Source: Candidatus Uhrbacteria bacterium
Lineage (GTDB): Bacteria > Patescibacteria > ABY1 > SG8-24 > GWF2-40-263
Length of the DNA stretch: 23,362 nt
Direction of reading: 5' to 3'
Assembly (NCBI GenBank): GCA_016205975.1
Contig: JACQSK010000006.1
Location: forward strand, 1 to 23,362
This document shows positions 1-5,859 of the stretch, one piece after another. Under the pieces are notes generated by a model. The model was not told the origin of the DNA and ran no database searches. It saw nothing but the letters and a program-made list of their open reading frames with translations. Each line of letters begins with the position of its first letter. The first letter of the stretch is position 1. The position numbers and the translations under genes are program-made.

Positions 1-183
1 CCGCTCCTCAGGGGTGAGGATGAGGCGAGGAGTCTCTGGGTGGACCCGGGGAGGCTTGTCTCCCAGCGATCTCATGGCTGCTTCCGCTTCAGGACCAGAA
101 ATCTTCCCGACCATCTCGGCGTCGTCACGACTGCGGGGAGTTTTGGGTTCTGGGGTGAAGGGGTTTTCGAGGGAGGGGTACAT
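1..183 (-). CDS. Hypothetical protein, 5' part only (runs off left edge)
   Basis: An open frame of 61 codons starts at an ATG (181-183) and leaves the window at base 1 without a stop. The peptide is proline- and charge-rich, beginning MYPSLENPFTPEPKTPRSR and continuing with DDAEMVGKISGPEAEAAM. I do not recognise a family. The same frame stays open upstream to a TAG at 235-237, so a GTG at 232-234 could be the start and would add 17 residues (MREFLAYRGLPSPLTLP). Neither start has a clear Shine-Dalgarno sequence. It lies downstream of the DUF4870-like gene on the same strand and may share its transcript. The plus-strand frame over the same bases is taken as a shadow. Confidence 0.5.
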   Translation of the reverse strand, partial: MYPSLENPFTPEPKTPRSRDDAEMVGKISGPEAEAAMRSLGDKPPRVHPETPRLILTPEER

Positions 184-284
184 AGGGAGGGTTAGAGGGC
201 TAGGGAGGCCTCTGTAAGCTAAGAACTCACGCACCTAAAGGGGCTTTAAATAGAGAGAGTGCGTGTACTCTTTTTCGGCGGTTT

Positions 285-620
285 CTACAATTTCATCTGC
301 TTCGCAAAACTTCCAAGGAACGGCATGTTCCATAGCCGACCTTGCAATGCGTTCACGATCCCCAAAATCATCAAGATAATGAACACGATCGATCCTAGCA
401 TCCAGACGATCTGACCGAGTACGGGAATGATGTTCCCGACCCAGAGGATGATCCAGGCGATGAGGAGCACGAGCCCTTGCTTGCCATGATGCTGGGAGAA
501 CGCGCTGTCTTTTCTCAGGAGCAAAGGAACCAGGCACAGGATTCCCAGGTACCCGACCGCGGCAATTAAACGGTCTTCTGGGAGGTGCTCCTGCGCCGGA
601 AGGTGATCTTGTTGAGTCAT
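285..620 (-). CDS. DUF4870-like small integral membrane protein
   Basis: This 111-residue protein begins MTQQDHLPAQEHLPEDRL and then has hydrophobic segments at about 19-36, 48-66 and 70-92. The pattern 'RLIAAVGYLGILCLVPLLL' followed by a polar 'KDSAFSQHHGKQGL' and two further helices is the layout of DUF4870/Tic20-like proteins, which have no established biochemical role. The protein is expected in the cytoplasmic membrane. A -10-like TACCAT (629-634) lies only 8 nt before the ATG, with no good -35. The overlapping 144-residue frame in another phase has low-complexity Arg/Pro composition and is rejected. The family call comes from the hydrophobic pattern only. Confidence 0.72.
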   Translation of the reverse strand: MTQQDHLPAQEHLPEDRLIAAVGYLGILCLVPLLLRKDSAFSQHHGKQGLVLLIAWIILWVGNIIPVLGQIVWMLGSIVFIILMILGIVNALQGRLWNMPFLGSFAKQMKL

Positions 621-628
621 ATGGGGGT

Positions 629-784
629 ATGGTAGCAGAAGAAGGACGCGGAGGGATAGACGAGGTCACTGCTCACGCTTCCGAAATGGATACGCGTTCT
701 TTACATGCACAGGAAGAGCGTCCGCATGCGAACGCGGCAGTAGTGGCTGCCGCCTATGCATGGGAAAAGGACGCACGCCCCTAA
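629..784 (+). CDS. Possible small protein of 51 residues
   Basis: A complete plus-strand frame runs from ATG 629-631 to TAA 782-784. The peptide starts MVAEEGRGGIDEVTAHASEM and ends in VVAAAYAWEKDARP. Its codons start with G in more than half of cases and composition differs by codon position as in real genes; no minus-strand frame there gives a convincing protein. A small GCCCC-TAAA-GGGGC hairpin followed by TTT overlaps the stop. Against it: no clear promoter or ribosome binding site, and the start lies on top of the promoter region of the divergent DUF4870-like gene. It could be a gene remnant. An internal ATG at 686 is an alternative start. Confidence 0.38.
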   Translation: MVAEEGRGGIDEVTAHASEMDTRSLHAQEERPHANAAVVAAAYAWEKDARP

Positions 785-793
785 AGGGGCTTT
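777..793 (+). terminator. Short terminator-like hairpin after the small ORF
   Basis: GCCCC (777-781), loop TAAA, GGGGC (786-790), then TTT. The 5-bp GC stem overlaps the stop codon of the possible small protein. The T-run is short, so function is doubtful. A related string, cctaaaggggcttt, occurs at 234-247 without the left arm. Confidence 0.3.
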
Positions 794-810
794 GGAATTG
801 GAAGAATTGG

Positions 811-840
811 AATAACAAAAGCAGGGGCCATGGCCCCTGC
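811..840 (-). terminator. Rho-independent terminator of groESL
   Basis: The perfect palindrome GCAGGGGCCATGGCCCCTGC (821-840) is followed on the minus strand by TTTTGTTATT (820 down to 811). It lies 9 bases past the groEL stop and closes the groESL unit. Confidence 0.85.
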
Positions 841-848
841 CTGTCTTC

Positions 849-2474
849 TCAATACATTCCCATGCCGCCGCCCGGCATGCCGCCGCCCGTGACGGGCTCT
901 TCTTTCTTTGGAATATCCGTCACTGCGGCTTCGGTAGTAATAATCATGATCGCGATCGACGCCGCGTTCTGCAGTGCCGAACGCGTCACCTTGGCCGGAT
1001 CGATCACACCGGAGGCGACCATGTCTTCGTAGACGTCCGTGGCCGCGTTATAGCCGAACCCGGCTGTGCCATTTTTGACTTTTTCAGCCACGACCGAACC
1101 GTCCTTGCCTGCGTTCATGGCTATCATGCGCAGCGGCTCCTCCAGCGCGCGGCGCAAGATGTCCACGCCCACGCGTTCGTCAGAAGAACAGACAACGGAA
1201 TCGAGCGCGGAGAGCGCGCGGATGAGCGCCACGCCGCCGCCTGGCACAATCCCCTCCTCGACTGCCGCCTTGGTCGCCGAGACCGCGTCCTCAATACGAT
1301 GCTTCTTCTCTTTCATTTCCGTCTCCGTGGCAGCGCCGACTTTGATGACGGCCACGCCGCCGGAGAGCTTGGCGATCCGCTCTTGGATTTTTTCTTTTTC
1401 AAAATCTGAAGTGGTTGCCTCAAGCTGGATGCGCAAGGACTTCACGCGATCTTCAATCGCCGCCTTATCGCCATGGCCTTCCACAATCGTCGTTCCGTCT
1501 TTATCTGCAACCACTTTGCGCGCCTGGCCCAGATCGTTCAACTCAACCGCCTCGAGTTTCAAGCCCACTTCCTCACTCACGACCTTGCCGCCGGTCAACA
1601 CGGCGATATCTTGCAACATGGCCTTGCGGCGATCGCCGAACCCTGGCGCCTTGATGGCAAGCGTTTGGAACACGCCGCGCAGTTTGTTCACGACAAGCGT
1701 CGTGAGGGCCTCGCCGTCCACGTCCTCGGCAATGATGACGAGTTCTTTCTTCCCCGTGGCCGCGACTTTTTCAAGGACCGGCAGGATGTCCTGTACGGAG
1801 CTAATCTTTTTGTCCGTGATCAAGAGGTAGGCATCGCGATACTCGGCCTCCATGCGCTCGGGGCTCGTGATCATGTAGGGAGAGACGTAGCCCTTATCAA
1901 ACTGCATGCCCTCCACAAACTCGACGTCGATGCCGAACGATTGAGACTCCTCAACGGTAATGACGCCGTTCTCCCCCACCCGCGCCATCGCCTCGGCGAT
2001 CTTGGAACCGATCTCAGAATCGTTGGCTGCGATGCTGGCGACCTTCTCAATCTCGCCGCCCTTGATCGGCGTGGCGATTTTTTTGATCTCACGCACGACT
2101 GTTTCGACGGCTTTCTCGATCCCGCGGCGCAGGGACTGGGGATTCGTACCGGCCGTGACGTTGCGCAGGCCCTCCGCGATCATCGCCTGAGCGAGCACGG
2201 TGGCGGTGGTGGTCCCGTCTCCTGCCACGTCGTTGGTTTTGCTGGCGACTTCCTTCACCAACTCCGCGCCAAGATTCTCAAACTTATCTTCCAGCTCGAT
2301 TTCCTTGGCAACCGTCACACCGTCCTTGGTGATAACGGGCGCGCCAAACCCGCGGTCGAGAACCACGTTGCGTCCTTTGGGACCAAGTGTCACCTTCACG
2401 GCATTGGCCAACTTGTCCACGCCGCGCTTCAGAGCTCCTCGTGCCTCCTCGTTAAATGAGATTTGTTTTGCCAT
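849..2474 (-). CDS. groEL: Chaperonin GroEL (Hsp60)
   Basis: GroEL forms the double-ring ATP-driven folding chamber in the cytoplasm and works with GroES. The 541-residue protein begins MAKQISFNEEARGALKRGVD. It carries the ATP-binding motifs TKDG (49-52) and GDGTTT (85-90), the conserved KHRIEDA segment holding the catalytic Asp, the signature AAVEEGIVPGGG, and a Gly/Met-rich tail ending GGGMPGGGMGMY. Length is close to the usual 540-550. The start is ATG 2472-2474, one base after the groES stop. The frame can be extended by 10 residues into groES, but MAKQ is the family N-terminus. TGA is the stop. It is co-transcribed with groES under CIRCE control. Confidence 0.98.
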   Translation of the reverse strand: MAKQISFNEEARGALKRGVDKLANAVKVTLGPKGRNVVLDRGFGAPVITKDGVTVAKEIELEDKFENLGAELVKEVASKTNDVAGDGTTTATVLAQAMIAEGLRNVTAGTNPQSLRRGIEKAVETVVREIKKIATPIKGGEIEKVASIAANDSEIGSKIAEAMARVGENGVITVEESQSFGIDVEFVEGMQFDKGYVSPYMITSPERMEAEYRDAYLLITDKKISSVQDILPVLEKVAATGKKELVIIAEDVDGEALTTLVVNKLRGVFQTLAIKAPGFGDRRKAMLQDIAVLTGGKVVSEEVGLKLEAVELNDLGQARKVVADKDGTTIVEGHGDKAAIEDRVKSLRIQLEATTSDFEKEKIQERIAKLSGGVAVIKVGAATETEMKEKKHRIEDAVSATKAAVEEGIVPGGGVALIRALSALDSVVCSSDERVGVDILRRALEEPLRMIAMNAGKDGSVVAEKVKNGTAGFGYNAATDVYEDMVASGVIDPAKVTRSALQNAASIAIMIITTEAAVTDIPKKEEPVTGGGMPGGGMGMY

Positions 2475-2475
2475 A

Positions 2476-2769
2476 TTAGTTTTCAATAATCGCCATGACG
2501 TCATCCATCCGAATGACCAGATACTCCGCGCCGTCGATCTTCACCTCGTCGGGCGCGTATTTCTTAAACAGCACCGTCTGGCCGACGGCCACGTCCATCG
2601 CGACGCGCTTGCCTCCCTCGAGCTCGCGGCCAGGACCCACGGCGATCACCTCGCCGCGCTCGGCGCGTTCTTTCCCAACCGTATCTGGGATGATGATGCC
2701 AGCTTTAGACGTTTCCTCCTTCGGAGCGGCTTTCACAATGATGTGATCGCCAATGGGCGTGAGCTTCAT
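2476..2769 (-). CDS. groES: Co-chaperonin GroES (Hsp10)
   Basis: GroES is the heptameric lid of the GroEL chamber. The 97-residue protein begins MKLTPIGDHIIVKAAPKEE. It shows the mobile loop that contacts GroEL (KEETSKAGIIIPDTVGKE, about 17-34), the conserved 'RGEVIAVGPG' segment, and a C-terminal 'EYLVIRMDDVMAIIEN' strand. Length is typical. It is the first gene of a two-gene unit, one base before groEL. The leader of about 60 bases between the -10 and the ATG contains a CIRCE element and has no obvious Shine-Dalgarno sequence. Confidence 0.97.
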   Translation of the reverse strand: MKLTPIGDHIIVKAAPKEETSKAGIIIPDTVGKERAERGEVIAVGPGRELEGGKRVAMDVAVGQTVLFKKYAPDEVKIDGAEYLVIRMDDVMAIIEN

Positions 2770-2802
2770 AAAAAATAAAATGGTTAGAGAGAAAAAAGTA
2801 CG

Positions 2803-2829
2803 CTAGCAATCACCCTCTATGAGTGCTAA
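2803..2829 (-). promoter_or_regulatory. CIRCE operator (HrcA binding site) of groESL
   Basis: CIRCE consensus is TTAGCACTC-N9-GAGTGCTAA. The plus strand reads ctagcaatc (2803-2811), accctctat (2812-2820), gagtgctaa (2821-2829): the right arm is perfect, the left has two mismatches, and the spacer is exactly 9. It lies between the promoter and groES, the usual place for HrcA repression released by heat shock. No hrcA gene is in the window. Confidence 0.93.
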
Positions 2830-2836
2830 CGGCCCC

Positions 2837-2864
2837 ATTGTGTCATGTTCTCTGAGCGTGTCAA
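2837..2864 (-). promoter_or_regulatory. Sigma-70-type promoter of groESL
   Basis: The minus strand has TTGACA (2859-2864), a 16-base spacer and CACAAT (2837-2842), directly followed by the CIRCE element. The -35 is a perfect consensus and contains the TGA stop (2861-2863) of the upstream ligase gene. Confidence 0.8.
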
Positions 2865-4129
2865 GAGGCTTTTGAAAATCGCACGACGAGTCCCAAAACA
2901 AGGGCGCTCAAGGCCAGTCCTGGCCAGAGGGTCCACAGATAATGGTCGAGCAGGGCGACCACGAGCAGCGTCGTGCACAGAGCCAGGGCAAACATTCCGT
3001 TGGGCGTTCGACGACTCAGGAGAGCTAAGCGAGCGATCCGTCCGAGCCAAAAAAAGAACACAGCAAATCCGATGATGCCCAGCTCAGCCAGAATGAGCAA
3101 GAAGACGTTATGGATCGGCTGATACGCCCAGACAGGTTGACCTGGATCCATCTGTGAGAGCGTGAAGGTGTAGGCGTTGGGGCCCACGCCCAACAGTGAC
3201 GATGAGAGAAAGACACGGCCGAACGTTTGGTACTGCGATGTGCGCTCTTCTATCGAGACCGCTTCCAGACGCGCAGTGGGATCGAACCGCGTGAAGACTT
3301 GCGTGTGGAAGATGGTAAGGATGGAGAGCAGGCACACAAGTCCCATGCCTATGACGGGAACGGCTTGCCTGGGCAGCGTCTTTTTTTCTTTGCGCATCAG
3401 CGCCGCCAAGAGGATGAGCGAGAGAGCGAGGCTAAGCCATGCGGATCGCGAGAACGTCACGATCAGAGTTGAGCTCAGGAGCGCTACGCATAGGAGCGCG
3501 AGAGCGAGCGTGCGTCTGCTTTTGACAAAGCGCATCAACCAGGCAAGCGCGAGCACGCCCGCCGCCAGATAGCCACCGAAGATGTTGGGGTGTGGGAACG
3601 TGCCGTAGCCGCGCAGCATCCTCCCCACGTCCGTCTCAACAACGGACACGCCAAGCGTCTGCGCGTCCTTCGCCGCCAAGCCAAGAAGCGTGATCTCAGG
3701 ACTTGCACCCGTGAGCACTTGCAGCCAGGCGAGGACGATAGGCACGGTGAGGCCCAAGAGGAACGCCAGCAAAACAGATCGCAGAGGCGTCCGCTTGTCG
3801 CACAAAAGGGAAAACAGCATCGCCGCGGCAACGACATGAATCACCTGGAACCATCCGACCGAACCGTAGGCGCTCAGAGAAAGCGAGAAAAACACCGCGG
3901 CGAGAAAAAGGTAGAGCGCTCGCTTCGCGTGGCGATTCGGTACGAGCGGCGCAAAGCGGGCGCGCAGCAAAAAGACGAGGAGGACCATCGCCTCAACGGC
4001 GTACACGCCCAACACCGCGTAGGCCGATGGCTCACCTGAGATATTTCCTCTGAAAAAAATCAGCTGCGTCTGCCAAGGCAGTAAAAAGATCGCCAGGAGG
4101 AACAGATTGTCGGTGAACGTCCGCGTCAT
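2861..4129 (-). CDS. O-antigen ligase-like (Wzy_C family) membrane protein
   Basis: This 422-residue, strongly hydrophobic protein has about ten to twelve membrane segments, beginning MTRTFTDNLFLLAIFLLPWQ. The large polar loop between late helices holds 'VFLSSSLLGVGPNAYTFTL' and 'PIHNVFLLILAELGIIGFAVF'. This (GxGPN...HNxFL...ElGi) is the hallmark of the O-antigen ligase/polymerase Wzy_C domain. Such proteins move or polymerise lipid-linked glycans on the outer face of the membrane, or transfer glycans to protein; the substrate cannot be read here. Its ATG overlaps the upstream nucleotidyltransferase stop as ATGA, so the two are probably translationally coupled. Its stop lies in the -35 of groESL. 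A second, larger family member is at 18518-21007. Confidence 0.85.
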   Translation of the reverse strand: MTRTFTDNLFLLAIFLLPWQTQLIFFRGNISGEPSAYAVLGVYAVEAMVLLVFLLRARFAPLVPNRHAKRALYLFLAAVFFSLSLSAYGSVGWFQVIHVVAAAMLFSLLCDKRTPLRSVLLAFLLGLTVPIVLAWLQVLTGASPEITLLGLAAKDAQTLGVSVVETDVGRMLRGYGTFPHPNIFGGYLAAGVLALAWLMRFVKSRRTLALALLCVALLSSTLIVTFSRSAWLSLALSLILLAALMRKEKKTLPRQAVPVIGMGLVCLLSILTIFHTQVFTRFDPTARLEAVSIEERTSQYQTFGRVFLSSSLLGVGPNAYTFTLSQMDPGQPVWAYQPIHNVFLLILAELGIIGFAVFFFWLGRIARLALLSRRTPNGMFALALCTTLLVVALLDHYLWTLWPGLALSALVLGLVVRFSKAS

Positions 4130-5061
4130 AGATGTTGGGCCATGAGTGCCTCGAAACGATCGCGGAACTCCGCGCGGCGGTCGTTATCGTGGAACTTCAG
4201 CCGGTCCTCGCGGACGATCACGCGCGAGTCTTGGTTGGCGAGCTCACGCAGATGGGCCGGCAGGCGCGCGCGCTGGAAAGTGCGGAACAGGGGTTCCGTC
4301 AGGCGCGTCTGGATAGGCATAAATGGAAAGACGCCGGGCGTGTGGGCATGGTGCGGGCGACGGGCACGGGCGTTGGGCAACAGAGTCGTGGCCCACCGGT
4401 TCGCGCGTTCAAACTCAGAAAAACACTCGTCGCGATCAAACACGGGCACCAGCGACTTCACCCAAAACGCCATGTAGATGTCGCGCGGCAGGCAGAGGTC
4501 TTCCATCGGCAGGGCGTCAGAGGTCGAGAAAAAACTGAAACAGAAAGGGTCGCGCGCCGGCTCGCTTTCCTCGTGCTCGCGCATCGGCCGCGCGCCCACG
4601 AGCGCGCAGGGCAACACGAGCCAGAAGCGCGAGGACCAAATGAGACCCGGGCGCACCACCACGTATACATCAATGTCGCTCTCGCGCCCGGTGGCAAACC
4701 AAGCCAGAGAGTTCACAGCGGCCACGGCGCGCACGCCAGGCAACGCGCGAAAGAACCGGGCGGCGCGGCGCAGGCGCTTGAACTTGCGCTCAGCATCCAC
4801 AAACCGTTCTTGGCGCAGGCGCATGAGCGCGGCAATGTCTTGCGCGCCTTTGAGCGCATAGAATCCATGAGACGCCTGGAGCTTCTCTTTGAGCCAAGGA
4901 CTGCGCGCCAGGATCAACTCGACCTCACAGAGGTCATACCCGCGCGCGGGCGCCATCAGCCACTTCCAAATCTCAAACGCCGTGAGCGCCTGCGAAAACA
5001 GAGAAAACCACAAAACAGTTTTCAAGACCGAGCGCTCGAGATCTGACGGCTGGGGATCCAT
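4126..5061 (-). CDS. Nucleotidyltransferase-fold protein
   Basis: This 311-residue protein has an N-terminal helical region (about 5-100, with conserved-looking 'LTAFEIWKWLM' and 'GFYALKG'). A DNA-polymerase-beta-type nucleotidyltransferase core follows at about 108-135. The motif is 'AVNSLAWFATGRESDIDVYVVV', with Asp129 and Asp131 placed as metal ligands. The usual Gly-Ser before the helix is Asn117-Ser118. A hydrophobic stretch 'RFWLVLPCALVGARP' follows. The substrate is unknown. The ATGA overlap with the ligase-like gene suggests a joint role in envelope glycan work, which is inference. A promoter-like AGGACA-N17-TAAGAT ends 8 nt before the ATG. Confidence 0.75.
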   Translation of the reverse strand: MDPQPSDLERSVLKTVLWFSLFSQALTAFEIWKWLMAPARGYDLCEVELILARSPWLKEKLQASHGFYALKGAQDIAALMRLRQERFVDAERKFKRLRRAARFFRALPGVRAVAAVNSLAWFATGRESDIDVYVVVRPGLIWSSRFWLVLPCALVGARPMREHEESEPARDPFCFSFFSTSDALPMEDLCLPRDIYMAFWVKSLVPVFDRDECFSEFERANRWATTLLPNARARRPHHAHTPGVFPFMPIQTRLTEPLFRTFQRARLPAHLRELANQDSRVIVREDRLKFHDNDRRAEFRDRFEALMAQHL

Positions 5062-5069
5062 ACCCAGGC

Positions 5070-5098
5070 ATCTTAACTGTCCCTGAGGTCCTTGTCCT
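5070..5098 (-). promoter_or_regulatory. Putative promoter of the nucleotidyltransferase-ligase pair
   Basis: The minus strand shows AGGACA (5093-5098), 17 bases, then TAAGAT (5070-5075). Only 8 bases separate the -10 from the ATG, so transcription would begin at or next to the start codon. It lies just after the yidC terminator. Confidence 0.45.
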
Positions 5099-5102
5099 GT
5101 GG

Positions 5103-5131
5103 AAAAATAAAGCAGAGGGTTAGCCCACTGC
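5103..5131 (-). terminator. Rho-independent terminator of the nusA-yidC unit
   Basis: The minus strand reads GCAG-t-GGG, loop CTAA, CCC-t-CTGC (5131 to 5112), followed by TTTATTTTT (5111 to 5103). The stem includes the last codons and stop of yidC (5120-5122), so the terminator is partly inside the gene. Confidence 0.75.
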
Positions 5132-5857
5132 TTTTGGGTGTCTAATTTTGGAAAAGACGAACTGCTGCTGAAGGATCGACACGATGTTCACGGTCACCCA
5201 GTAGAGTGTGAGGCCTCCCGGGAGCGAGGCGCCGATCACCACCGTGATCACCGGCATGAACATGAGCATGGACTTGTTCATGGAGGCGAGCATCGTCTCG
5301 TCCAAGGCGCCCTTTTTTCCTGCGACGGCTTTTGGAGGCCGTTTAGAGATGAGCATCCTGGTCTGCATGAACTGGAAGTACCCGGCCAGGACGGCGAGGT
5401 ACAGACTCTTCTGAGACAGATCGATGACGCCGAAGAAAATCGTGTTGATCTCGCCCGGGTTGGGCACGAAGCTGTACAGCTGTGAGAGCGTCTCGGGGCC
5501 GAACCCGGCGAGGAGTACGCGGTAGAGTGCGATCAGAATCGGCAACTGGATCAAGATCGGCAGGCACGAGGAAAGCGGGTTGACCTTCTCAGCCTTGTAA
5601 AGCTCCATCATGGCCTTGGCGAGCCCTTCGCGATCCTCGCCGTGCTTTGTCTTGAGCTCGTCGATCTTGGGCTGCAATTCCTGCAGAGCTTTCTGCGAGC
5701 GCAACGAGGTGGTCATGAACGGCCACAGGATGAGCTTGATCAAGACCGTCAGAGCGATGATCGCAAACCCGACGTCCGCCCCTGGCAGGATATCGTAAAA
5801 AAAGACCAGGAGGTTAAAGATCGGCAGGGAAAGAACGGTGTGAAATAATTCACCCAT
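5120..5857 (-). CDS. yidC: Membrane protein insertase YidC/Oxa1
   Basis: YidC inserts and folds membrane proteins, with or without SecYEG. This 245-residue protein is the short form without the large periplasmic domain of proteobacteria. It starts at the first core helices (MGELFHTVLSLPIFNLLVFF). A basic residue sits in the hydrophobic groove segment 'LTVLIKLILWPF' (Lys41). The cytoplasmic helical hairpin 'LQELQPKIDELKTKHGEDRE' and the signature 'NPLSSCLPILIQLPILIALYRVL' follow, with two more helices at about 165-225 and a basic tail. It starts 2 bases after the nusA stop. No lipoprotein signal is visible. Confidence 0.95.
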   Translation of the reverse strand: MGELFHTVLSLPIFNLLVFFYDILPGADVGFAIIALTVLIKLILWPFMTTSLRSQKALQELQPKIDELKTKHGEDREGLAKAMMELYKAEKVNPLSSCLPILIQLPILIALYRVLLAGFGPETLSQLYSFVPNPGEINTIFFGVIDLSQKSLYLAVLAGYFQFMQTRMLISKRPPKAVAGKKGALDETMLASMNKSMLMFMPVITVVIGASLPGGLTLYWVTVNIVSILQQQFVFSKIRHPKAVG

Positions 5858-5859
5858 AG

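Noticed and set aside
239..275. Hairpin AGAGT-GCGTGT-ACTCT followed by Ts on the plus strand
   Set aside because: The stem is only 5 bp and AT-rich, with no plus-strand gene to end; too weak to call as a terminator.
235..669. 144-codon minus-strand frame overlapping the DUF4870-like gene
   Set aside because: It is in a different phase, with Arg/Pro low-complexity composition; the 111-residue frame gives clear membrane helices.
849..851. Possible recoding of TGA (as in code 25 CPR lineages)
   Set aside because: TGA ends groEL, the ligase-like gene and the DHH gene at normal family lengths, so the standard code applies.
1473..2459. 328-codon plus-strand open frame opposite groEL
   Set aside because: groEL on the minus strand is certain; the frame is a shadow caused by GC-rich codon use and shows no domain.
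2475..2504. 10-residue N-terminal extension of GroEL
   Set aside because: It lies inside groES; MAKQISF is the conserved GroEL N-terminus.
4132..5046. 304-codon plus-strand open frame opposite the nucleotidyltransferase gene
   Set aside because: The minus strand has the Asp-X-Asp motif, an ATGA overlap with its neighbour and a promoter; the plus frame is Arg/His-rich shadow.
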